DNA from: Costus lasius
Lineage: Eukaryota > Streptophyta > Magnoliopsida > Zingiberales > Costaceae
DNA length: 64,000 bases
Assembly (NCBI GenBank): GCA_027563935.2
Contig: CM050453.2
Coordinates: 10,310,001-10,374,000, forward strand
Direction: 5' to 3'
The translations under genes were made by a program, and so were the position numbers. Positions 32,431-44,878 of the stretch are shown one piece after another; positions within the stretch are counted from its first letter, which is position 1; every line of letters starts with the position of its first letter. The notes under the pieces were generated by a model. The model made no database searches. It saw only the letters and a list, made by a program, of their open reading frames with translations, and was not told the DNA's origin.

Positions 32431-34300
32431 CAATGCTTTTGTTCTTGATAGCAGTTGTTGTCCACAGATCAATTCTTATTCCCAGCTACTAATTAGAAGG
32501 TTGCAATTTCTGTTCCGCAACTAGGAGGAAGAGAAATACTCAGCATAAAAAGAAGAGGCAGGGCAAGAAACGGCTGCTCTTATCACAAAAAAGTAATAAA
32601 TTTGAGAGGGTACATGTTGACATTCTTTTGTCTATATCTTGTTGCTAGTAATGCTATTTCTCATTTTTCTTATGTAATGCTCTTGGAATTCATTTCGTAT
32701 CTTTTGGTAATGGGAACTTACCAATTTGCTTTAAGCAAAAAAAATGTCTCATTTGCATATGGAGGTTCTATTGCTCGCTTAGCTGTTACTTTTGTACGAT
32801 TGAGCTGTTTTCAGTAAGCAGTAGAACCCTAAATGAGGAAATTCTTAACTAAAATTTAGTATGCTTGATATTAAAGATACAGTAGATTCCTTATAACACT
32901 TGAGCACCTGAGTTCTATTTCTACCTATATGTGCAGCTCAGCCATGCTTTTGTTTTGAAAGAAAGTGCATCGTACATTGTTAAATACATACACTAGAAAG
33001 ATGTAGTTTTGAGGAAAGAAAACTTTGATAGATGATACTCAAATATTCTATCATGGAGTAGACTGTACAATGGATTAAAAATCAATACATACGACTCTGG
33101 CCTTGCCCTGTATATATATATACACATTGATTTATCACTAACAAGTTGAGGGAAAAAAAATGGTTGTCTCTATATAGCTTTGAGTTGAGACCTAGAGATG
33201 ATATACTTGATATGATTTCAAACAAGTTCGAAAATTCGGTCCGGACTGGTGTACGGTGCACCCCTTCTTTTTCTCCTTCTTTTTTTCCTTCTCCTTCCTC
33301 TTCCGTTGTTGCCCAGTTTCGCTTTCGCTGCTGTGCTGTTGGTTTCACTATGGCTCTGTTTGGACTGGTATAAACCAAGAAAACCGATTTTCAAACCTTG
33401 ATTTCGAATATAGTTCTTTGAAGAATGGTGTTGAGAATAAGCTAGCAGAGACTTTTGGGGAAGCCAAACTTAACTTTGCGCATTAGAATTCAACCAACAG
33501 CAGTTTTTGGTTTCAGGAGAAGTTTCAGAAGCATATAGGGTATGATAAGTTTATTGGTTCTTGTTGGTATTTATTTTAGAATCTTGATATCTGTCGCTGT
33601 GATATTTATACAGGGATTAATCCTTTAGAACGCCTGATCCTGGCCATTTATGCTCATGCCTCGATACAATCCTGTCCAGCTTGAATTGAGCTTCTTAAAT
33701 AATTTGTTATTTCTTGAACTAACTAATTCGTAATGCAGCAATGATTCTGGAGTATATCTTCAGAAGATTTCTGTTATTCTTGCATGGTCTCTAGACATTT
33801 ATGCACTACATCATGTAATCTTTAAGTCACTTTTCCTTTATATTCTTATTTTCATTGTTCATTACCCTTAAGAAAGTCCCAAATATATACAACTATAAGA
33901 TGGAACTAGGCCATAAGCCATCTTGTTTAAGTAAGAAATATTTCACTCGTGCTGCTGGTTTCCTCCATGACATATGCAAAGTTTCTTTTTGTCTAATTCC
34001 CTTGAACTTTAGACTGTATGATTTTTAACTGCATGTATAGTTGGTGCCTGTGCTCGTTGCATTGACTTGAATTTGCCACTTACTCGGACTATTTACAGAG
34101 ATTATAGAAATAGCTGTGCTGCTCTTTTTTATGACATTGAAGAGGAAGGTACCCCTCCATTCCTCTTCTCTAAGTTGGAGGTTTCTTCTTCCCACAGCCA
34201 TTATTTTACTCTGAAGCAAAAGATCAATTTTGCCATCGAATTTAACAAAGATGAGAAAGAAGAAGATCGCTTTAATACCCTACGTTGCTTTTCCTAGGTA
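32431..34300. other. Intergenic DNA, no gene recognised
   Basis: Several 60-100 codon ORFs (33082-33378 minus, 34067-34297 plus and others) have no recognisable motif. The segment around 33350 (GGCTCTGTTTGG) resembles a MITE end, but a matching partner was not found. Confidence 0.35.
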
Positions 34301-34600
34301 GGGATGGATTCGGGGTCCGGGCGGGGGCGATGGACCCCAACCCCCAATCCTTGTATCGATCCTAACCCTACCGGTGAATCGAGTACCCGCATGAAAACGC
34401 GGCTCTGCAGCTACTGTTGGGGTGAGGATGAGCAGTGATAGTGAAGGAGGAGGCTGGGCGAGGGTGAGTGCGAGATGGCGGGAAGAAGGATGATGCTAAG
34501 GTTTAGACAATCGGGTTAGATGCGGGTTCAGTGTCGGGGCTAGTAGTAATGATCCTACTCAATCTCAATCCGAGTTATAAAAGTCAGATTTTATCCGAAG
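34301..34600. repeat. Degenerate hAT-like fragment
   Basis: GTAGGGATGGATTCGGGGTC and following CCGGGCGGGGG/CCCCAACCCCC motifs have the style of a nonautonomous hAT terminus. The other end is not identifiable. Confidence 0.3.
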
Positions 34601-34836
34601 TTGATGATATCAGTATACATTTGTGAAGAATGCAGGGTGAATTAACTTAATAAAGATCTAGGCAACGATTTGAAAGCTTTAGATTAGTTCGAATGGGTTT
34701 GACTTTATAAAGTTTGTTCTTTTGTTCTTTATTTGTGAGCTCTTGCCATAATATGCAGCTCTGGTTATTTTTAATTGTCATGCAAATTACTATTACTTGG
34801 ATTTGGTCTCCACTTTGTTGGAGAAATCTGAAAAAA

Positions 34837-35050
34837 AATTTTAGGCGATCGCGGCCGCCTAAAATATCAGGCGAACCTCGATCCACACTATTCATATGCA
34901 AAAGTGTTGTGCAGGAATTTTGGACTAAGTGTTACAGAAAAAATTAACACAATTTTTATAATTTTGAGATTCTCACATATCACCAATCAACAGTAATATG
35001 CAGGAAAGCTTAAATTTCTAGGCGGCCGCCGACTGCCTAAAAAATTTACT
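34837..35050. mobile_element. Small MITE candidate with GCGGCCGCC-bearing inverted ends
   Basis: AAATTTTAGGCGATCGCGGCCGCCTAAAAT at the left and AAATTTCTAGGCGGCCGCCGACTGCCTAAAAAATTT at the right are inverted variants of one another. Each is itself partly palindromic. About 210 bp, noncoding. Confidence 0.45.
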
Positions 35051-35220
35051 CGAGAAATCTCTTTAGTATTCAAGATAACTGAATCTTCATCAAAATCGAA
35101 TTATAATATTCACGGTTTCTTTGTTGCTTGTTGTTTGCTTTTTTTTAATCTAACTAATGTTGTTAAAAATTAGTTTGGTTTAGCCATCTTATATAATTCA
35201 ATTACATTATTTTAATAACA

Positions 35221-35222
35221 GT

Positions 35223-35265
<43 letters not shown>
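35221..35265. repeat. (TA)n microsatellite
   Basis: Pure AT dinucleotide tract of about 40 bp in AT-rich intergenic DNA upstream of the ATI-like gene. Confidence 0.9.
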
Positions 35266-35268
<3 letters not shown>

Positions 35269-35599
35269 TTAATAAAAACTAGTTTTAGTTTGGCTTTGCC
35301 ATTTTATTAAAAGTATATATTGTTTTAATAAGTTTATATAATTTAATATAATTATACTTTAATAGTTAATTTGGATGGTAGTTAAAAAGCTATTTACTTA
35401 ATATCTTCACAATACAGTTTAGCATCCTTATAAAATAATTAACTGCAAGGAAAAATATGCCCTTATCTATGTTTAATTAAATCTATTAACTAGTTACCAA
35501 ATTAAAAGCCCAAAAAATATAAATTATAATTAAACTTTATAAAATAAAAAGTTAGGCGGATAACATAAATTAATTTCCCCAATTTGATATTCCAGTGAA

Positions 35600-36000
35600 T
35601 TTATTCCTTGCACGCAAACTTCACCTTATCCCCTCGGCGACACATTTCCCGACACAAATTTATTTCTCACACTCATTTCTAACCCCTACAATTTACCCCA
35701 ACAATCCAAGACCGTTAATCTTCTTTCGCTCAGATGATCGCATGCACTATTTCGTTCAGGGTGCTGTTCGGGTATTTGTGTCAGTCGCTTTAACATCGTC
35801 GACCAGGTGCGGTTAGTTTCGTGGAGTAAGCCACTGGCTGAATCGGTTTCGAATCTAGGGATCGAGGAAAAAAGAAATTCCTTTTTAGTTTTCATTTTTC
35901 GTTTGCTTCGCCGGCGGGGCTTCCTGAAGATTCTCCCCCCTAATCCAATCCCTTCCCTTCCATCAAATCGCCATTTCCCAGCGCCAAGGATTACGCCGAG
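35600..36000 (+). other. Noncoding first exon (5'UTR) of the ATI-like gene, left edge uncertain
   Basis: A moderately GC-rich segment ends CGCCGAG|GTAAAC at 36000/36001, a good donor. The matching acceptor is TCATATTAG|GGTTGAC at 37069/37070, seven bases before the ATG. ORFs across this exon are incidental. The transcription start cannot be placed. Confidence 0.5.
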
Positions 36001-37076
36001 GTAAACATTTATCATTTTAGGTTTCGTGGATGCTTTTTGTTAGCGGGAATTATTTTGTATTTGGAGGGGCTTTGATATGCTAGAACATCATCGTTTTGGT
36101 TGTAATCGGATCGATCCGTTGCATTTTTTTCTTGGGCTAGGATTGATTTCTTCCGTAAGCTGGAGTTTGTATTCGATTCTTCGAATTTTTCAACTTTTCT
36201 CTGGATCGCTGGATGTATAAAGAAGGAAGTAGCGTAGGCGCGTTGAAGCGTTTAATTTTTTTTTTCTTAAGCATCAAATTATGCTGGACATGCAAAATCT
36301 TACCTTTCAAATTTTCTTAAGTTCGTAAACACCCATAGGATCGCTTATTTTAATTTTGTGAAAATGTACTCGATCCGTTGTTGTCGACATTGAGAAAAGA
36401 AAACACTATCATGTTTTGAGTTGGTCGATTATGGTTTCATATTAGTAATGTAGGGTTAACAGTTCAGTTTGTAAATAAAGCTTCTGAATTATGTTAGAGC
36501 AAAAGCTATTCAGCATGGTGTTAGTAAATGAATAGATCCTAGACTATAGGATTGATAACATATCTATCTAATTTTTAAATATATAAAGAATTTATTATTT
36601 TTTTCCAAAAAAGTTGACATAGTCTATTACAAGGTGGATTTTACTAATCCAAAAAGATCAAAGTATGGAATTTGTTTCTCAAGAATTAAAATGCTTTTAA
36701 ATGTATGCTTTTAGCATTTTTATCCACTTGGTAAAAATATGTCATGTTTATGTAAATATATCAATGTGGAGTATATGATTAATTAGTACATATATAGTTG
36801 TAGTACCCATGCGACGTTTTTTCTTGCTATATCATTTTTTAACAATAAATCTTTTGGATTTATGTTACAAACTTGAAAATTAGATAGATCCATTAACAAT
36901 TCCACAGTTCAGGATTTATTTAGAAATTTACCCTTAAAGAAAACTAAAAGGTGCTGTTATATATATATATATATGTTCTGAAAAGGATCGCTCCATAAGA
37001 ATTTCTTGGTGAGTGAACTATTCTCACAACTATTATAAGTAAGCATCCATAATTCTTTATTCATATTAGGGTTGAC

Positions 37077-40000
37077 ATGGCGGACAATGAAAAAGCTGGA
37101 GAGGAAACTTCTGCTCGAGGAGTTGACTGGGAAGTTGTGTCCCTCACAGCATCTGCCTATGCTGCTGCACCTGGTCCCGGACCTAGACCTGATGAGCTTG
37201 ACCCTACCAATGGAAATAAAGAGAAGGAAAATACAGATGAATTTGAGCCATCTGATGAATTAGTCATGTCTCATCATTTCGTCTTTCCACAGAGTGAGCA
37301 TGAGAATCTACCACTAGAAACAGATATAAGAGAAATTTGTAGTGGACAAGAAGGACATAATGTAAACCTTTCAGTAGTAGACAATGCTAGCAAAGTTGAC
37401 AATTCTGGGGAAGAGAAATTTCAAACTGAATATAATGATGATATGCAAAGAGTTCAATATTATGAAAAGGGTAGTAGAAGTTATGTTTATGATATTGGAT
37501 TTGATGAGGAGGCCAAGTTATTCGCACAGTCAAACTTGATTGTAATTGACCAGGATATGCTAGTTGACTCAGTGTCTGATTCTTTTCACTCTGGAGTACA
37601 TGGCACTGAATGTGAGAAAGAAGGACCTTTGAATATGAATGCAGATTCACCTCGATACCCTACAAATACAAATGAATATGGACATAAAGGGTCAAACCTT
37701 CCTAGCCAAGCTTGGTGGAAGAGACAGGCGATTTCTTTATATAATCGTACAACGGATGCCAATCCAGTTTGGTTTGTTGTTGTCACTGCTGCAGTCATGG
37801 GACTTGTAATTATAGGGCGGAGGTGGCAGCAAGATAAGCGGCAGATTCATCAAATTAAATGGAGGTTTGGCGCCACTGACGAGGTATGTTGCTTCCATTG
37901 TGCAAAAAATAACCAAATGAATGTCAGAACATAATTATTTTTCTCATTGTATCTTTTATGACATAAGGGTAAAGGCAATGATTTATGAGATTCTTGAATC
38001 TAGTTTATCGGTTCTCACCTACATTTCATGCTTTTTCATTATAGCGCTTACAATGTATACGGACAATGTCAACAAGGATAATCCATTCCTTTATATATAT
38101 ATATATATATTATCTTCAAAGTGCTATTCTAGAATACCTATGATGCTTGTAAACTTAGCAAACACCCTAATTCATTCCTTCCTAGTTCTATTGATTGGAT
38201 TTCACCTCCTTATGAGTTATTTGTTTTAACTGAATTCTGATTTTTGTTTGTAAACGGGACAACTATAAGTACTTCATATTTTTATCAAGGATCATTCTTG
38301 TGACACTTGGTTTTGTTTGCTTAAAAGTGTATCTAGTGTCCCTACTATATTTAAAAATCAAAATTGGTTTTCAAGTTTGCCTCAAAATTTTGTTTACTGA
38401 TAGAGTTTCACAATATATGCAATATGCTTTTCTTTCCATTTGTCAGTGATATGGAATTTTATATTAGAATGCTTATTGTTACACTGTTCAGACGAAATGA
38501 GACAGTAGATCATGTGCCATCATATTCTTGATGTTGCTCACTCGAGATTACCTCATTAATTGTGTTCCTACTAAAGTTATATAGGGTTTGTGACATCACT
38601 TTTTTCTTTATCCTATATCAATATTTTTCTCTTAACCTCTTTGATCTTTGCTTATTAATTATATTCATGCTTTTGATATTAGATCTAACAAACTTAGTCC
38701 TCTCTGTTATATAACTCTTAGGCATATTCAAACTCAAGAAGGCCTAAGCAAGTTAAAGTTTATTGCCACTTTGCAATGTTGTTCTAATGTTCAAGAAGAT
38801 TTGTACGATAGTCAAAAATTTTAAAAAGCAACTTACCTCTTTACTAAACCTCTTTTTTCCATTCAGTTTTCCTTACATTGTAATGAGCTGAGCAATGTTT
38901 ATCATTTCTGTTCCAACTTGAGGCGTAGAGTAATTATATTAGCTTTAATATCACTGGTGTGGTAGTTGGGTTTTTTTTTCTACCTATATAGCATATATTT
39001 CATATACTTGACACCTGATTAAATTTATCTCATTTTGAGATGCTGTATCTTTTTATTTGACGGTGACTTTACTACTTTCTAATTGGTAGTCACGACACAT
39101 AATGAATATTATAGTCTGCCATATAATAATGTATTATCCCTAGTGCTTTGCGTTAATCTAAATTGTATTTTCTGCCATGTCTATTAAAATACATCTTTAG
39201 TACTGGTTTCCCTATCCATCTTCGCTTTCAAGTCATCTTCTCGAGTGACAAAAAAAATGCTTGATAAGGTGGTTTTAACTCTCAAAACAGCTGTTATCTT
39301 TCTTATTATTGTCTCAAGCAATGATCCCATTTTTGCTTGTAAACTTATTCTTTGCTGTTGGTTTGGCACGGCACTGCTCATGATCTGGACATCTTTCCAG
39401 ATTGAGATGCAGTTTTTGTTTTTTTGTCAACGTAGCACTATTTCAGGTGTAAATGTCTCTTCTACTGGAGTGGATTTCTAGTCACATTAATGATGCTTGT
39501 GTAATTCAAGGGGGAAGTGCTTATGATCTTATCAATAAGATTTATTAACTTATATCTATTTAAAACTGCGCTACTGTGATGAGACAGTCATACTTTATTT
39601 GCATGACAAGCCTGGAAAGTCACTAATTTTGTCAAAGATCACTCACCTTTCTTTTCCTTTTGTTCTTGGGGTATCCCAATAACAAATTTCTTGACATACC
39701 AGTTTTCCTAGTTTTGGGTTGTTATTTGCACTATATTATTATTTTTTGGCAAAAAGCAAATGGGCATTCTACAAAGAATTAAAGCAAATGTGGATTCTCT
39801 AGCCCCATGGGCTTTCTCCTCTAAAAAGATCTATAATTTGCATACATGTAGTGCAAAATGAATCTAGTCTAGGATTTTTCATAGAAAATCTTTTGATCTT
39901 TGTAATCTTCCTCTATACTCTGATATCTAGGGCAAGGGTGAGAATTCCTTTTGGTGACCTTGTCGCCACTTTTTCGCATGATATTGTATTCCGTAATATT

Positions 40001-42016
40001 TTCTACGATAAAATCATTCATTACCTATGCCAATGTGACTCATGTAGCTATATTAGACCACTCTCTGAGATAATTTGAGTTGGAATAGAATAGGATAGAA
40101 CTTCATTTCCTAGCTGAAAAATTGCAAAGGAAGAACAAATGTTCAATGCCCCTTATACCATACTATGTGCACGTGTTGTGCGGCTAGTTTGCCATACCAT
40201 TATGGTTGGATATCCTTATAAGTTAATTTCAAAGAGAATTGTCATGTTGCTTCTTCCATCAAACTTACCTAATCTTTATCTATCTCATTATGTTTAGTAA
40301 TATTCTGGAAGAGAATGACATACTGAGATGAGGGAGGTCAATCTTGAGCATGGGATTGACTTACAAGGCATATTATCAAATGTAATAACTTCCACCGGCT
40401 GCATATAGTCCTCTACGGTGCTAAGGATCTGTCAAAAATCTAGTCTATATACTTTCATGAATGTCACCCACCCGTAATCGTGTGTTCCACTAGGTATCTT
40501 ACTAGCAAGACATATGTTTAGCTAATCTACCTTTGAAAGCATTGTCCCCCTTCTTTGTGTGATAATGTGATAGCAGCTCAAGACATTTTGTGGAAACCCT
40601 ATTTGTTCTTTATTCTCCAAAGAAGAAATAAGATGTTTCAATCTCTCAATGACCCTGCATAGGAATTACTAAAGAATCACTTTGAAACAGGACAATATTG
40701 TGTAGCGCAAATAAATTAAAGTCTAGCTGGCAGGAATTTATTTTTCCAACTTGATAGTCTGTTAAATACACAGTCAATAAGTAGTAGACAATCAGCATAG
40801 TAAACCTGTTTGGAGACAAGAGGAATACCCTAATATCTATTAAGAACCTTTCATCACACCAAGAATAAAGATAATCTTGTCTGCAATCAGCTGAGTCAGG
40901 CTACTATAGATATCTACGAGTTTGCTATATCTGCTTGAAGTCTAGTTTCAGTTGCAAACTCGTGGACTTCTTTTATTTGCACTATATAACTTTATTGTTG
41001 GGGTATCTTTTATTTTAAAATTTGTATTTGATTGTGCTTAATTTGAATGATGTAAATCTGCTTCAAGTCTCATTAGCTAACTTAGCCATTAGAGATACTG
41101 AAAAGAATGGCGTCTTTTTGCCCTGGGCTTAGATGGAGAATTTCATTTATATATTGGGATCATTTAGTAGAAAGTAGAAACATAACCAATTTTTGTGCAT
41201 ATAGAACTTAGTGGCATGGTTCCAAAACTCGGTTCGGTACCGCCGGTATTGGCCGGTTTGTACCGGTCCGGCGAGGGACCGGGACTGGCACCGAAAAGCG
41301 TCGGAGCATGCGGAGCAAGTGGCAGGTGGTGAGGCGGGCGGCGGAAGCGAAGCTTTTGACACCGCTGGAAGCTTCCAATGGCGGCGGGGCACCGGAAGCT
41401 TCGAAGTTCCAGTGGCAGCACTTCCGCCGCCCACTTCGCCGCCCACTTCGCCGCCTGCCGCTTCCTAGGATTCCGCCGATTTTCATCCGGCACCGGTACG
41501 GTACCGGCGGTATGTACCGGTACGGTACCGGCGGTATGTGCCGGTCCGGTTTGGAACCATGCTTAGTGGTGGGTTGAATAAATCAGACAAACCATTTCAT
41601 ATGGACAACGAATTCAATTGTTCTCTGTAATTGGTAGTTTTTTAATTCAACCAATGCACATGAAAGATACATTTGCCAAGTATTGCAATATAACGCTCGA
41701 CTTGATGCTTTAGAACTTCCACAACCCTGATACAATATATACTCTGTAGAGCTGGATCCTTGGTGGCTTAGCTGATCTAGATGTTCTGAGTAAAATACTA
41801 GTTCTTGTAATTGTATATACGATTACGCCATGCAGCTTCCAGTAATTGTTGATTGTTGCTACATGGCACACTTGGCTTTTGTTTCACAAACTAACTCTTC
41901 TTAATTACTTCTCACAGAGGATGAGTAGGATGCTAGGACCTATCGGCCGGTTTAAAGATCTTCTGGTGGGTGGCCATCACCCCAGCCTGATAGCCAGTTC
42001 TCCGGCCAGCTTTTGA
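37077..42016 (+). CDS. ATG8-interacting protein (ATI1/ATI2-like)
   Basis: Two coding exons: 37077-37883 and 41918-42016, joined in phase 0 (GACGAG|GTATGT ... CTCACAG|AGGATG), giving 301 residues. The protein opens MADNEKAGEE and has VDWEVVSLTASAYAAAPGPG at residues 16-35, a hallmark of plant ATI proteins. WEVV within it fits an ATG8-interacting W-x-x-V motif. It continues through SHHFVFPQSEHENLP, an acidic middle and AWWKRQAISLY, then one membrane span at about residues 229-247 (NPVWFVVVTAAVMGLVIIG) and RRWQQDKRQIHQIKWRF. The last exon gives RMSRMLGPIGRFKDLLVGG and ends PASF. In Arabidopsis these single-span proteins bind ATG8 on ER-derived bodies and, for ATI1, plastid-associated bodies in stress autophagy. 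The 4034-bp intron contains a hAT MITE. The ORF continuing past 37883 is intron read-through. Confidence 0.92.
38088..38110. repeat. Short (TA)n in the ATI-like intron
   Basis: A run of TATATA about 22 bp long. The rest of the intron (37884-41917) is AT-rich and, apart from the MITE at 41215, holds nothing recognised. Confidence 0.8.
41215..41561. mobile_element. hAT MITE in the ATI-like intron, intact ends and 8-bp duplication
   Basis: Terminal inverted repeats CATGGTTCCAAA and TTTGGAACCATG. Flanking 8-bp duplication CTTAGTGG at 41207-41214 and 41562-41569, identical on both sides. The 347-bp body is GC-rich (GTACCGGTACGGTACCGGCGG motifs repeated near the right end), in contrast to the AT-rich intron. 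Antisense ORFs of 60-109 codons across it are artefacts of composition. Degenerate relatives are at 4371-4700 and 58525-58735. Confidence 0.92.
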
Positions 42017-42916
42017 GTCAATGATGACGATAAGAATTCAGGTGCTGTAAATGAGATGTCATCACTGTAAGTTTCGCAACATGACTTATTCAAAGTGTTT
42101 CACTCTTTTACCTTGTTCTAGTTACGCAAATTTGATAAATTGTAAAGTGTGATATGTGTCTATAATGTCTGGGATTCTAGATAGGAGGCTATAAGTCTTA
42201 TAATTCAATAAGTTCGTGCATGCTAGCATTTTCTCTCGTTGATAGTATATTTGATCTGGTTTTAACTAAAATGGCAAAGCATTTCATAGTAAGATCAAGG
42301 AACTTTCTGGTTTCACCATTTTGTCTAAAAGTCTGAAAACTTATATTAAGTCATAATCCCTTTTTTCTACAGGACAAATCAACCTTTTCTCCCTTCAGCA
42401 TTCCCTTCCCATTTGTGTTACTGTTTATGAGTCCCTTGAAAAAAAATTAGGCATGCACCTTTTTTTCATGAAGATCTTAATTTTGTTTTACTATAAGAGT
42501 GAGACAAGTTCATATTTCGTCATATTCTACTAGTGAATTGGTTTTTCTTCATAAGTCATGAGTTAGATCATTTAGTTGACTCTTGTCTAATTACACTTCT
42601 TGCACGTGTGATTCTAGACCTTGGTAAACCTGCAAATGGTTGTAACTACATCTGTAAATTATAAAATTGACCACTGACCACGAGTAGAGGGGAGACCATT
42701 TGTCTAGAGTAGGAGGTAACCATCTATCAAAGGCTAACATGAATTATGTGAAGGGCATTTGTTAGTGTCGTAACCTCAGAATCTTTTATGGCAAAGAATG
42801 AGTAGAAGAGATGGATTCTTATAATAGAATGGGCCTAGGGCCTAGGGAGAAGAGACAGTATGCTGTTGGCTGTTATCTAGTGTTTATATCTAAGTATATC
42901 TTTGCGAGGGGCGGAT
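42017..42916. other. 3' flank of the ATI-like gene
   Basis: AT-rich 3'UTR/intergenic DNA. No polyadenylation signal can be chosen with confidence. Confidence 0.35.
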
Positions 42917-43056
42917 TTTTTATTGTGATTTATAAAGTATATATATTTTATAAAGGGTGCTTAATATATATTCTATAAAAATTTAATTTTTATTGTGATT
43001 TATAAAGTATATATATTTTATAAAGGGTGCTTAATATATATTCTATAAAAATTTAA
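42917..43056. repeat. 70 bp tandem duplication
   Basis: TATTGTGATTTATAAAG starts at 42921 and 42991. The two 70-bp units are essentially identical, ending ATTCTATAAAAATTTAA. Confidence 0.9.
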
Positions 43057-43865
43057 CTAAAAAATATATTTTTATTTCTATTAGTATAAAAAACATATAT
43101 AAATATAATTGTCTTTTGAATCCACCCGTGAATTTTTAGCTCTTGAACCCTTAGGCTTAGTTTCCTTGCATGGACAGAAAAAAAAGGAAAGGTAAAAGAG
43201 AGAGGAAAGGAAAAGATTAAGGAAGTAAATAAATGACACGTGAAAATCATGTGCTCAACTGATGAATAGGGAAGAGCTGTGTAGGGAAGAAAATAGTGAC
43301 AGCTTCTTGAGTGGCCCCGAGCTTTGCAACGAGAGGCCGGCGCGAGCTTGGCATCGGAAGGCTAGCGTGAACTCGGCGACAGGAGGCGGGCATGAGCTCA
43401 ATGATGGGAGGCAGGTGCGTGGAAGAATGTAGAGTGAAAAGGAAAGAGTTTTCGCCTGATATCGGCGAACTCAAAAAGCCTAATCATATTGACCTAAATG
43501 GTGCGCTAACTCTATGCATAAATTTGACCACGTCTGTTCTATTCTTGTTATCCCAGACTTATCCTACTTCAACTCTGGCTTGCGGAAAAAGGTGCCTCTT
43601 TTCCTTTGCTTTTTTCCATCAATCTATTTCCATCCTTTCAAAGAAAGGAGGGAAACAGTGATTTCCCAAAGCTTTATAGATAGGTAGTAGAGCAAGCGTA
43701 GGTGGCAATACAGTTACAATGAATCCAATCCAATCATTTAAAAGTTTAATTTTTCACCAACTTTCTTGGGTGAGTGGAGGTCGATGCAGCCACTGAAGAG
43801 AACAATGAGGGAATGAACAAATAAAGGATTTCCCGTAGATGTATTTCTCGTGCGAGGAACCAGAG
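43057..43865. other. Intergenic, no gene recognised
   Basis: A GGAGGCRGGC/GCATGAGCTC motif recurs near 43320-43420. ORFs are short and featureless. Confidence 0.35.
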
Positions 43866-44260
43866 GTGCCGGCCCGTTTGGCCAAGCTGTGCAATTGTAT
43901 AGCGATTATAGCAATTGTATGGGAGCTTGGGGGTTGGCATCGATGCACTCAGAGAGGTTTGGGGGGAGCTCGCAACTAGCTCGCCGAGCGACGAGAGTGG
44001 CAGACCTGAGCTCGGTGGTGTGTGACGAGAGGGGAGTTTGTGAGCAAACAGCGTATGAGCGTGTGGATGAACAGTTTACGAACGAACAATGGTTGCCCCG
44101 TGCAAGAAGCTGCTCGCTACTGCTTCTGCTCCCATGATGATTTTTTCCATTGTTTGGCCGTGTCGCTATCCGGCCAAACACTGCTCAACCTGCGGTTGCT
44201 GCGACATGCAGCATGGACTCGTTCTGCTGCCCGTGCAGCTTGGCCAAATGGAGGCAGCTA
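43866..44260. mobile_element. MITE candidate with TTTGGCCAAGCTG inverted ends
   Basis: GCCCGTTTGGCCAAGCTGTGCA near 43870 and its inverted counterpart TGCAGCTTGGCCAAAT near 44237 bound a ~390-bp GC-richer segment. An internal TTTGGCC/GGCCAAA pair occurs at about 44152-44180. The target-site duplication is unclear. Confidence 0.45.
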
Positions 44261-44335
44261 GCCAGCATCATTATTTGTAATGCCTGCTAAATTTTTGTGT
44301 AGGTTCTTTGTAAGCTTGCTAATATGCTAATAAAC

Positions 44336-44878
44336 ATCATCCTAAGCACGGCGGCAGGTTGGTTTGAACCACCCAGATATAGGAGCTAGAATCATGTTTG
44401 CTTGGTCAAATGGTTGCTAAGAAAATCCAGATTATTGAATAGTTAGGTTGTAAAATAGAAAAATGGAAAAACACAGAATAGAATTCTGTGACAAGTGGAA
44501 GTGTAAATACCTTCATTATGACTTGCGGCATATGTGTCCTCCCTAGAAGTTGGAAGTTTCTTCTTGTTCTTCTTGTTGTGCCTTGAAACAATTATTGGTA
44601 GAGTTCACGTTTGTCATGCTCCATTGCATAACCAGACAAACGGAGCTGGAAGGATGTCATCTTTGATGTAGCCTTTGATGTGAGCAAAGAATAGAAGGTA
44701 TCATACTCGCCGTAGCTATCCACTTAGAAAAGGCAATCGGTTGATTACTCAGTTTTTCACTCACTATTATAATTTAACTTGATTGTACAAATTCAATATC
44801 CAAATTTAGCCTTTCACTTGTACTTGAGTTGGATAGATTATTACATAACTTGAATCCAACTTAAGAATTTAAATGAGC
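44336..44878 (+). repeat. Duplicated ~530 bp block, copy B (partner 5456-5983)
   Basis: Collinear, same-strand match to 5456-5983 ending near AATTTAAATGAGC. This copy is not interrupted by a copia element. It lies 5.4 kb upstream of the intact Lsi2-like gene; the partner lies 2.4 kb upstream of the decayed copy. Confidence 0.8.

Noticed and set aside
41147..41577. Cluster of six ORFs up to 109 codons
   Set aside because: Fall within the GC-rich MITE in the ATI-like intron and are antisense to each other.
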